The notes under the pieces: generated by a model
What the model saw: the letters and a program-made list of their open reading frames with translations, nothing else
What the model was told of the DNA's origin: nothing
Databases searched by the model: none
DNA from: Hyphomicrobiales bacterium
Lineage (GTDB): Bacteria; Pseudomonadota; Alphaproteobacteria; Rhizobiales; Xanthobacteraceae
NCBI GenBank assembly: GCA_023266695.1
Contig: JAHFPO010000066.1
Coordinates: 1 to 11,204 of the forward strand
Reading direction: 5' to 3'
DNA length: 11,204 nucleotides
Program-made: the position numbers and the translations under genes
Part shown: one piece after another, positions 1 through 5,883 of the stretch
How positions within the stretch are numbered: the first letter of the stretch is position 1
Layout: each line of letters begins with the position of its first letter

Positions 1-113
1 GCTATGACGGCATGAAAATAGAGTTATCACAATGGGATATATAAGTTTATTCGCGCTGATGAACTAAATTAGGAAGAAGTCGGCTGGAGCGATTCAGAAC
101 AAAGAGCTTTCTC
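1..113. other. AT-rich non-coding left edge
   Basis: By hand count the first 100 nt are about 40% G+C, clearly lower than the GC-rich genes that follow. The only open plus-strand frame runs from position 3 to a TAA at 42-44 (13 codons), which could be the tail of a gene lying outside the window, but I do not recognise it. The rest appears to be the downstream flank of the diguanylate cyclase gene, containing the trailing part of its likely terminator. Confidence 0.5.
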
Positions 114-134
114 TCACCAGAGGCCGGAAAGCTC
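98..134 (-). terminator. Candidate intrinsic terminator of the diguanylate cyclase gene
   Basis: Positions 104-111 (GAGCTTTC) and 127-134 (GAAAGCTC) form a perfect 8-bp inverted repeat with a 15-nt loop. Read on the minus strand, the stem is followed at once by TTTGTT (103-98). The stem straddles the stop codon at 114-116. The loop is long, only half of the stem pairs are G-C and the T-run is interrupted, so this is a modest rather than a strong terminator. Confidence 0.45.
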
Positions 135-1772
135 CTGGTTTATCCAGTGCGGCTTCCTGGATTCGCTTTCCGCCATCGCCTCGGAGGCCAAGGGCGGCGC
201 GCTGTCGATCACCCGGTTGCGACCCGCGCGCTTGGCCTCGTAGAGGGCGGCGTCGGCGATGGCGAGCGCGCCTGCGAGGCTATGGGCGTCCTCGGGCACC
301 AGCGCGATGCCGATGCTGCAGCCGACCGGCAAGGCCATGCATTCGATCTCGACCGGCCGTTCCATGGCGGCGCGGATTTCCTCGCCGAAGGCGCGGGCGG
401 CATCGCGGCCGTTCTCGCCGCCGAGCGGCAGGATCACCACGAATTCGTCGCCGCCGACGCGGGCGAGCATGCCGCGCTCGTCCACCACGGCGGCAATGCG
501 CCGGGCGATGGCGGTGAGCACGCGGTCGCCGATCGCATGGCCGTAGCTGTCGTTGACCGGCTTGAAACCGTCGAGATCGATCGCCAGCACCGCCTGCGGC
601 TTGTGGGCGGCCGCCTCGCCGCCGTCACCGAAGCCGGAAAGATAGCGTTCGAGATAGCGCCGGTTGGGCAAGCCGGTCAGCCGGTCGAGATAGGCGAGGC
701 GCTCGAATTCGGCGGTCATGGCGTTGTAGTTGTCGGCGAGATCGTGCAGTTCGGCCGCCACGAACGCCGGCAGCTTGACGCGCAAGCCCATCCTGCCGGC
801 TTTCAGGCGCAGGGCGGCGGTCTTCAGCGCACGCACACCCCTGAGCAGGCCGAACTCCGCGACCGCGAGAGCGCCGCCGATCGAACCGGCCGCGACCATG
901 ACCAAAAACAAAAAGTCGATGCGGAAGGCGCGTTCGATCGGATCGAGCACCTCGCTGCGCTTGAGACCGATGGCGATGGTCACGCCGCCGTCCTGCAGCC
1001 GCGAGATTCCGTAAATCCGCGTGACGCCCGAAGGATCTTCCAACTCGATGGTCGGCGACTTCGCGTTCAGGATCGACCTGACGAACGGGGTATCGTGGAT
1101 TTCGCCCGCCTTCCAGCTGTCCGGCGAACTCGGCTGGTTGGCGATGATGCGACCATTGCGGTCGAATGCGATGACCACGCCGCCGAATTTCGTGCTCGCT
1201 TCCGCCGCGACCTGACTGATCCAATAGAGATCTACGCCGGCCCAGAGCACCGCACGCGGGTTACCTTCCGCATCCAAAATCGGCAACGCGTTGACCACGA
1301 CCGGCCGGTGGGTCAGCCTGCCGATGAGCGCATCGCTGGTGGCGAATTTCCCGGTACTCATCGCCTTCTTGAAATAATCCCGGTCGCTGACGTCGAGCGT
1401 GCGAACGTTATCAATGCTCCCGCATTGGGCCTTGCCAGATCGATCGGCGAGGAAGATCGCGGAAATCCATTTCCGGTCGGCATGGACCCATTTGAGGAAG
1501 GTGTCGCATTCGGGGGTGACGTCGCGCACCGCCGGCACTTGGCTCGCGACCTCGAGCAACAGGCGAGCCTGCTGGCCGATCTGGGCATGGGCATTGGCGC
1601 CGTCGCGGGCAAGCGTCGCGGCGCGCTCGCGCGCGCCCGCAAGCGCGTTTTCGCTGTTCGTCTGCAGGCGCAGAAGGTAAAGCGCGAAAACCGGCATCAC
1701 CGCCAGAACGACGATCATGACGATGAGCCAGCGCAATCGGGCGCCGCTGGATTTGAATCCCTCAATCGGCAT
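114..1772 (-). CDS. Membrane-anchored diguanylate cyclase (dCache-HAMP-GGDEF)
   Basis: This 552-residue protein should make cyclic di-GMP from two GTP in response to an extracytoplasmic signal. A first membrane helix lies at about 14-35. It is followed by a periplasmic region (about 40-280) with dCache features: the DRDYF motif at 130-134, then VVVNALPILD at 158-167 and a VLWAGVDL strand at 175-182. A second helix lies at about 284-308, then a HAMP-like linker (about 310-360). The GGDEF domain begins with LDRLTGLPNRR (362-372), carries an intact GGDEF signature (440-444) and ends near YEAKRAGRNRV (511-521), with a roughly 30-residue tail of unknown role. The allosteric RxxD I-site expected just before GGDEF is absent (DERG at 431-434), so classic product inhibition is not expected. 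The ATG start has no strong Shine-Dalgarno sequence. The gene stands alone, divergent from mazG. The biochemical class is secure; the ligand is unknown. Confidence 0.93.
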   Translation of the reverse strand: MPIEGFKSSGARLRWLIVMIVVLAVMPVFALYLLRLQTNSENALAGARERAATLARDGANAHAQIGQQARLLLEVASQVPAVRDVTPECDTFLKWVHADRKWISAIFLADRSGKAQCGSIDNVRTLDVSDRDYFKKAMSTGKFATSDALIGRLTHRPVVVNALPILDAEGNPRAVLWAGVDLYWISQVAAEASTKFGGVVIAFDRNGRIIANQPSSPDSWKAGEIHDTPFVRSILNAKSPTIELEDPSGVTRIYGISRLQDGGVTIAIGLKRSEVLDPIERAFRIDFLFLVMVAAGSIGGALAVAEFGLLRGVRALKTAALRLKAGRMGLRVKLPAFVAAELHDLADNYNAMTAEFERLAYLDRLTGLPNRRYLERYLSGFGDGGEAAAHKPQAVLAIDLDGFKPVNDSYGHAIGDRVLTAIARRIAAVVDERGMLARVGGDEFVVILPLGGENGRDAARAFGEEIRAAMERPVEIECMALPVGCSIGIALVPEDAHSLAGALAIADAALYEAKRAGRNRVIDSAPPLASEAMAESESRKPHWINQELSGLW

Positions 1773-1809
1773 CGAACTGAGCCCGTCCCTCGTTGGTCCC
1801 GCGAGTGCG

Positions 1810-1827
1810 CGTGCAAGGCGTGCAAGG
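1810..1827. repeat. Tandem 9-bp direct repeat upstream of the cyclase gene
   Basis: Two perfect head-to-tail copies of CGTGCAAGG lie at 1810-1818 and 1819-1827, 38-55 nt upstream of the cyclase ATG. The position would suit a regulator binding site or a promoter region, but I recognise no matching operator. The repeat itself is certain; any function is inference. Confidence 0.6.
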
Positions 1828-1850
1828 GCTGGAACATGCCATGCCGGCCC

Positions 1851-1963
1851 TTAAAAACTCGCCCGGCAAATGCTTCAAATTCGAACGATCCGACCGGGCG
1901 AAGGGAGGTTGACGGGTAGGGGGCACCCTCCCTTGTCCCGCGCCCAACGACACGTGAGCGGGA
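1851..1963 (-). ncRNA. Candidate structured RNA: three adjacent hairpins ending in a T-run
   Basis: Read on the minus strand, three perfect inverted repeats follow one another almost without gaps. The first pairs 1958-1963 with 1936-1941 (6 bp). The second pairs 1927-1934 with 1901-1908 (8 bp, AAGGGAGG/CCTCCCTT). The third pairs 1894-1901 with 1859-1866 (8 bp, core CGCCCGG/CCGGGCG). The last stem is followed by GTTTTTAA (1858-1851), as in an intrinsic terminator, although its 27-nt loop is long. The element lies upstream of the cyclase gene on the same strand. It could therefore be a free small RNA of about 110 nt, a 5' leader or attenuator of that gene, or a terminator for upstream minus-strand transcription. 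I see no good promoter just upstream and match no known RNA family. Short stems are common in GC-rich DNA, so this remains a candidate. Confidence 0.3.
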
Positions 1964-2140
1964 ACGGCCCCAGCCACGGTCGATCTCGGGCCGACCAGGC
2001 TCGCGCCCGTTCAACCCCGATACCCGGCTGTGTCGGTGAGCAATGCCGGTTTCCGCAGAGCCGAGGGACGTCCGTCAATCCTGGCGGCGAAATCGCGGGC
2101 CTTCGGGGCCTGGCTTCTGAGAGCTTCGGGCCGGATAAGA

Positions 2141-2154
2141 ATATTCCATAATAT
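2141..2154. repeat. AT-rich palindrome in GC-rich intergenic DNA
   Basis: ATATT-CCAT-AATAT is a perfect 5-bp inverted repeat with a 4-nt spacer, inside an AT-rich island (about 2134-2160) that stands out from its GC-rich surroundings. It could be an operator or part of a promoter for either divergent gene. No known binding site was recognised. Confidence 0.35.
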
Positions 2155-2319
2155 GTCTTCTGCGAATCAAAGCTCCGGGTCCGGCATCGCGCCGGGGCTC
2201 GCATGCCCGCAGGCCAGTCCTCTTCCCCTTCGACTGCTCGGCGCGACCCGATCCTCCCGGTCTGCTAGAGTCTGATAAGTTCGAATTGAATCGGCCTGCC
2301 CCGCTAACATTTTGATTTT

Positions 2320-2368
2320 GGGCGTGATCTGATCCGAAAACCGGTTTCCACTTTTCGGGATCACGCCC
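2320..2368. repeat. Rhizobial-type intergenic palindromic repeat
   Basis: GGGCGTGATC (2320-2329) pairs perfectly with GATCACGCCC (2359-2368). Inside it CCGAAAA (2334-2340) pairs with TTTTCGG (2352-2358), leaving a 4-nt bulge and an 11-nt loop. The core GATCCGAAAACCGGTTTCCA and the TTTTCGGGATCACGC arm match, from memory, a short palindromic element dispersed in many copies between genes of Rhizobiales. The element ends 38 nt before the mazG ATG, so if transcribed it would sit in the mazG leader. Copy number in this genome cannot be judged from one window. Confidence 0.8.
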
Positions 2369-2406
2369 TATGCCGGGTCTTGCTCCTGCCGCTCACCCAG
2401 ACCAAG

Positions 2407-3201
2407 ATGGAACCTTCCCGCGACATCGCCAGCCTGATTGAGCTCATGGCCCGGCTGCGCACGCCGGGCTCGGGTTGCCCGTGGGATCTCGAACAGAGTT
2501 TCGAGACCATCGCCCCCTACACCATCGAGGAAGCCTACGAGGTCGCCGACGCGATCGCCCGCGGCGATCTCGACCGCGGCCTCGCCGACGAGCTCGGCGA
2601 TCTCCTTCTGCAGGTCGTGTTCCACGCCCGCATGGCCGAGGAACAGGGCCGCTTCGCCTTCGGCGACGTGGTGTGGGCGATCACCGAGAAACTCCTGCGC
2701 CGCCATCCCCACGTGTTCGGCGAGGCCGGAAACATGACGCCGGAGGAAGTGAAGGGGCTGTGGAGCCGGATCAAGGAGGAGGAGCGGGCGAGCAATCCCT
2801 CCGCCAAGGAACGCCCTACCCTCGACGGCGTCCCCCTCGCCTTGCCCGCTCTCCTGCGCGCGCAGAAATTGCAGGAAAAAGTAGCGGGCGTCGGCTTCGA
2901 CTGGAAGAATGCGAAGGACGTGCTCGCCAAGATCGCCGAGGAGGCGCGCGAGATCGAACCGGTGTTGGATCAGCCCGAAGCCGCCGAGGAGATCGGCGAT
3001 CTCTTGTTCGCCGTCACCAATCTCGCCCGCCATGCCGGCATCGATGCGGAGACCGCGTTAAGGGCGGCGAACGCGAAGTTCGAACGCCGCTTCGCCGCGA
3101 TCGAGCGGGCGCTCGCTGAGCGCGGTAAGGCGCCGAAGGACGCAACGCTGGCCGAGCTGGACGCACTCTGGAACGAGGTGAAGGCGCGCGAACGCGGCTG
3201 A
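2407..3201 (+). CDS. mazG: Nucleoside triphosphate pyrophosphohydrolase MazG
   Basis: MazG hydrolyses (d)NTPs to NMP and pyrophosphate, cleaning the nucleotide pool and, in other bacteria, affecting (p)ppGpp levels. The 264-residue length is normal for the two-domain form. The N-terminal domain shows the family start CPWDLEQSFETIAPYTIEEAYE (24-45) with the metal-binding EExxE (41-45) and the DELGDLL helix (61-67). The second MazG-like domain repeats this logic with EEAREIE (178-184) and AAEEIGDLLFAV (192-203). I chose the ATG at 2407 because the conserved region begins within a few residues of it. The frame is open back to a TTG at 2380, but those nine extra residues look unconserved. No clear ribosome binding site is visible. 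It converges on hflX with 5 nt between stop codons. Confidence 0.96.
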   Translation: MEPSRDIASLIELMARLRTPGSGCPWDLEQSFETIAPYTIEEAYEVADAIARGDLDRGLADELGDLLLQVVFHARMAEEQGRFAFGDVVWAITEKLLRRHPHVFGEAGNMTPEEVKGLWSRIKEEERASNPSAKERPTLDGVPLALPALLRAQKLQEKVAGVGFDWKNAKDVLAKIAEEAREIEPVLDQPEAAEEIGDLLFAVTNLARHAGIDAETALRAANAKFERRFAAIERALAERGKAPKDATLAELDALWNEVKARERG

Positions 3202-3206
3202 TGCCT

Positions 3207-4577
3207 TCAAGCCGCCGGCGGAAAGCGCCGTCGCAGCTCGCCGATCCTGCTCGGATCGACCCGTACAGTCACCGCCATCCGGCCGTTCTCGTCGAGCCGG
3301 CGCGACAGCACCTCGCATTGGCGATGCAGCCAGGAGAGCGCCGCCCCATCCGCCGGGTCGAGATCGAGCGCGAGCGTCGCCCTTCCGGCCACCACCCGTT
3401 CCTCGATCGCGGCGAGGAGATCCGCGATCCCCTCGCCCGTCAGCGCCGACATCAGCACCGGCCGCGTCTTTTTCTCCCGCCGCGCGGCGATGTTGGCGAG
3501 CCGCTCGCGCGCCTCCCGATCGATGTGATCGATCTTGTTCCAGACTTCCACCAGCCGGCCGGAATCCTCCGGGTCGACGCCGAGCTCGCGCAGGATCGTG
3601 GCGACGTCGCTTGCCTGCGCCCCGGCGTCGCCGTGGGCGGCATCGCGCACATGCACGATCACATCGGCCGCGACCACCTCTTCCAGGGTCGCCCGGAAGG
3701 CCGCGATCAGGAGCGTCGGCAATTCGGAAAGGAACCCGACCGTGTCGGAGAAGATCGCCCGTGAGCCGTGCGGCAGATCGACCGCGCGCAGCGTCGGATC
3801 GAGCGTCGCGAACAGTAAGTTCTCGGCGCGCACCGAGGCCGCGGTCAGGCGGTTAAAGAGCGTCGATTTGCCGGCATTAGTGTAGCCGACGATCGCCACG
3901 ATCGGATAGGGCACGCGGCGGCGGTCGGCGCGGTGCAGCTCGCGGGTGCGCTTCACCCCTTCGAGCTCGCGCTCGATCCGGCGGATGCGGTCGGCGATCT
4001 GGCGGCGGTCGGCCTCGATCTGGGTCTCGCCCGGACCGCCGAGGAAGCCGAAGCCGCCGCGCTGGCGCTCGAGATGGGTCCAGGAGCGCACCAGCCGGCT
4101 CTTCTGGTAATTGAGATGGGCGAGCTCGACCTGGAGCGAGCCTTCGCGGGTGCGTGCACGCGCGCCGAAAATCTCCAGGATCAGGCCGGTGCGGTCGAGC
4201 ACCTTGGCGCCCCAGGCCTTCTCCAGGTTGCGCTGCTGCACGGGGGAGAGCGCGCCGTCGACGAACACGAGACCCGCCTCCTCGGCGCGCACCAGTCCCG
4301 CGATCTCCTCGACCTTGCCCTTGCCGAAAAAGGTCGCCGGCCGGGTCGCCGAAAGCGGCACGATGCCGGCGCTCACGATGTCGAGGCCGATCGCCTGGGC
4401 GAGCCCGATCGCTTCCTCGAGCCGGGATTCGACGCCGCGGCCGGCGTGCCCCTCGCCTGCCCGACCCGACCGGCGCGTCGGTTGCGGCACCAGCACCACC
4501 ACGCGCGCAAGCAACCCTGCGGTGGGAGCAGCGAGTGCTCCCGCCTTGGTACGAGCGGACGCGCGTCTCGGCTCCAA
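3207..4577 (-). CDS. hflX: Ribosome-associated GTPase HflX
   Basis: HflX binds the large ribosomal subunit and can split stalled ribosomes under stress. This 456-residue protein has a poorly conserved N-terminal 48 residues, then the HflX domain with FFGKGKVEEI (83-92), GALSPVQQRNLE (108-119) and the GGPGETQIE signature (180-188). The GTPase domain has all the expected motifs: P-loop GYTNAGKST (231-239), switch region FATLDPT (256-262), DTVGF (278-282), NKID (347-350) and SALTGEG (377-383). The likely start is a TTG (4575-4577) directly abutting the hfq stop codon in the same frame, with AAGG 5 nt upstream inside hfq. Internal TTG or GTG starts near residues 22-28 are possible. Translation is probably coupled to hfq. 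Confidence 0.96.
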   Translation of the reverse strand: MEPRRASARTKAGALAAPTAGLLARVVVLVPQPTRRSGRAGEGHAGRGVESRLEEAIGLAQAIGLDIVSAGIVPLSATRPATFFGKGKVEEIAGLVRAEEAGLVFVDGALSPVQQRNLEKAWGAKVLDRTGLILEIFGARARTREGSLQVELAHLNYQKSRLVRSWTHLERQRGGFGFLGGPGETQIEADRRQIADRIRRIERELEGVKRTRELHRADRRRVPYPIVAIVGYTNAGKSTLFNRLTAASVRAENLLFATLDPTLRAVDLPHGSRAIFSDTVGFLSELPTLLIAAFRATLEEVVAADVIVHVRDAAHGDAGAQASDVATILRELGVDPEDSGRLVEVWNKIDHIDREARERLANIAARREKKTRPVLMSALTGEGIADLLAAIEERVVAGRATLALDLDPADGAALSWLHRQCEVLSRRLDENGRMAVTVRVDPSRIGELRRRFPPAA

Positions 4578-4841
4578 TCAGACCTTGTCTGCGGCCGGCA
4601 CGGCTTCCTCGCCAGGCTCGTACATCTGGATCGGATGACCGGGCATCACCGTCGAGATGGCGTGCTTGTACACCAGCTGGGAATGGCCATCCCGGCGCAA
4701 CAGCACGCAAAAATTATCGAACCAGGTCACGACGCCCTGGAGTTTCACGCCGTTCACCAGGAAGATCGTGAGCGGAGTTTTGTTCTTGCGGACATGGTTG
4801 AGAAAGGTGTCTTGCAGGTTCTGGGCTCGATCCGCCGCCAT
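4578..4841 (-). CDS. hfq: RNA chaperone Hfq
   Basis: Hfq forms a hexameric ring that pairs small RNAs with target mRNAs. In some alphaproteobacteria it is required for nitrogen fixation control, where it was first named NrfA. The 87-residue protein carries the whole Sm fold: NLQDTFLNHVRK (8-19) with the proximal-face Gln10, Sm1 around TIFLVNGVKLQGVVTWFDNF (25-44), and Sm2 with LVYKHAISTVMP (56-67) including the Tyr58-Lys59-His60 RNA-binding triad. A short acidic tail follows, as is usual in alphaproteobacteria. The ATG is preceded by AGAGG with 9-nt spacing, a good ribosome binding site. It lies 164 nt after dat and directly before hflX, the usual hfq-hflX pairing. Confidence 0.98.
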   Translation of the reverse strand: MAADRAQNLQDTFLNHVRKNKTPLTIFLVNGVKLQGVVTWFDNFCVLLRRDGHSQLVYKHAISTVMPGHPIQMYEPGEEAVPAADKV

Positions 4842-4902
4842 TGTGTTGTTCCTCTTTGTTCGCCGGGCGGGCGATTTTTCTCCGAGACCTAAGGGCCACG
4901 GG

Positions 4903-4930
4903 GTCCCCAGCGGCCCAAACCGCCGGGGAC
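4903..4930. other. GC-rich stem-loop between dat and hfq
   Basis: GTCCCCAGCGG (4903-4913) pairs with CCGCCGGGGAC (4920-4930) through 10 base pairs and one A-C mismatch, with the 6-nt loop CCCAAA. Neither strand carries a T-run after it, so it is not a standard intrinsic terminator. It may slow transcription after dat or fold within the hfq leader. Confidence 0.4.
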
Positions 4931-4936
4931 GAACCT

Positions 4937-4966
4937 ATTAGAAGGCACGAATGCGCCGGCGCGCAA
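4937..4966 (-). promoter_or_regulatory. Possible housekeeping promoter for hfq-hflX
   Basis: On the minus strand TTGCGC (4966-4961) is followed after 18 nt by TCTAAT (4942-4937), which matches five of six bases of the TATAAT box. The -35 match is weak. Transcription would begin near 4930, giving a leader of about 90 nt that contains the stem-loop at 4903-4930. Its place in the widest gap of the lower cluster makes an hfq promoter plausible. Confidence 0.3.
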
Positions 4967-5005
4967 GACAAACTTCTGCCCGGCGCGTCCCAATGGGGCG
5001 AGTGC

Positions 5006-5866
5006 TCAGGGACCGATCTCGGCCACCGCGTGGAAACGCGCCCTGAGCGCGCGCGCGACCGGTCCCGGCCGGCCGTCGGCGATCTTGCGGCCGTCGATCT
5101 CGACCACCGGCATCACGATCTGAGTCGCCGCCGTCACGAAGGCTTCCCGCGCCTTGAGCGCCTCGGGAACGCTGAACGGGCGCTCCTCGATGGTGAGCCC
5201 TTCCCGCGCCGCGACCTCGAGCACGACCGCGCGGGTGATGCCCTTGAGGATGCCTAGGGTTGCTGGCCGGGTGACGATCGCGCCCGCCGGAACGACGATC
5301 CAGGCATTGGTCGAGGCGCCCTCGGTCACCATGCCCTCCTTGTCGACGAACCAGGCCTCGCGCGCGCCCCGGTCCCGCGCCATCTGGCGAGCGAGCACGT
5401 TCGGGAGGAGACCGATGGTCTTGATGTCGACCCGCTCCCAGCGATTGTCGCTCACGGTCACCACCGCGATGCCGGTCTCGGCTTGCGCCTCGAGCTTGGC
5501 GCGATCGCTCGCGCGCACGGTGACGACGAGGCTCGGCTTGGTGCCGGGCGGCGGAAAGGCGTGCTCGCGGCGGGCGACGCCGCGGGTGATCTGGAGATAC
5601 AACAGGCCGTCGCGCACGCGATTGCACCTGAGCGTCTCGCGCAGGACCACGTCGAGCGCGGCGTTCGACATCGGCGGCGCAATCCGGATCTCGGCGAGCG
5701 AGCGCGCCAGCCGTTCGAGATGGCGGCGCTTGTCGACCAGCCGCCCTTCCCTCACCTCGCAGACTTCATAGACGCCGTCGGCGAACTGATAGCCGCGGTC
5801 CTCCACATGGACCATGGCGAGCGCATGCGGAATATAGCGGCCATTGACATAGGCAATGCGGGACAT
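5006..5866 (-). CDS. dat: D-amino-acid aminotransferase (PLP fold-type IV)
   Basis: The family exchanges amino groups between D-amino acids (typically D-alanine) and 2-oxo acids, linking D-Ala/D-Glu supply for peptidoglycan to nitrogen metabolism. The 286-residue length suits class-IV aminotransferases. Visible features are VNGRYIPHALAMVHVEDRG (7-25), the PLP-linked Lys149 in IKTIGLLPNVLA (148-159), Glu182 in TEGASTNAW (181-189) and the phosphate-binding GILKGITR loop (205-212). REHAFP (100-105) matches the Arg and His that bind the substrate carboxylate in Bacillus D-alanine aminotransferase, favouring D- over branched-chain specificity. I start at the ATG at 5866, 17 nt after the ntrX stop. 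A TTG at 5887 overlapping that stop would add seven unconserved residues. It is probably cotranscribed with ntrYX. Confidence 0.9.
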   Translation of the reverse strand: MSRIAYVNGRYIPHALAMVHVEDRGYQFADGVYEVCEVREGRLVDKRRHLERLARSLAEIRIAPPMSNAALDVVLRETLRCNRVRDGLLYLQITRGVARREHAFPPPGTKPSLVVTVRASDRAKLEAQAETGIAVVTVSDNRWERVDIKTIGLLPNVLARQMARDRGAREAWFVDKEGMVTEGASTNAWIVVPAGAIVTRPATLGILKGITRAVVLEVAAREGLTIEERPFSVPEALKAREAFVTAATQIVMPVVEIDGRKIADGRPGPVARALRARFHAVAEIGP

Positions 5867-5883
5867 CGGCGCCTGGCAATCGC

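Larger units (their letters stand above)
1773..2406. other. Divergent intergenic region between the cyclase gene and mazG
   Basis: This 634-nt region separates the divergent cyclase gene and mazG. I see no convincing protein gene: the frames open here use codons unlike the neighbours and encode nothing recognisable. It holds a tandem 9-bp repeat (1810-1827), a run of three hairpins (1859-1963), a further hairpin (2171-2178 with 2192-2199, one G-T pair), an AT-rich palindrome (2141-2154) and the rhizobial palindromic repeat (2320-2368). A weak promoter-like pair, TTGAAT (2286-2291) and CATTTT (2308-2313) with 16-nt spacing, could serve mazG but matches the consensus poorly. Confidence 0.7.

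Noticed and set aside
1810..1845. A sigma-54-like site before the cyclase gene (TGGCAT and TTGCACG on the minus strand)
   Set aside because: The GG and GC elements are 15 nt apart rather than the required 10.
147..1919. A plus-strand open frame of 590 codons antisense to the diguanylate cyclase gene
   Set aside because: It has the same low-complexity, His/Asp/Arg/Ala-rich composition, and the opposite strand encodes an intact dCache-GGDEF protein.
1875..2204. A minus-strand frame of 109 codons in the cyclase-mazG intergenic region
   Set aside because: Rich in Pro, Arg and Cys without a recognisable domain, no ribosome binding site, and it runs through several inverted repeats. More likely non-coding.
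2380..2406. TTG start extending mazG by nine codons
   Set aside because: The extension has no conserved residues and no ribosome binding site, and the ATG at 2407 fits the family start.
3933..4892. A plus-strand open frame of 319 codons antisense to hflX and hfq
   Set aside because: It overlaps two unmistakable conserved genes on the other strand and resembles no protein family.
4903..4930. Stem-loop after dat as an intrinsic terminator
   Set aside because: No T-run follows the stem on either strand. It is kept only as a secondary structure.
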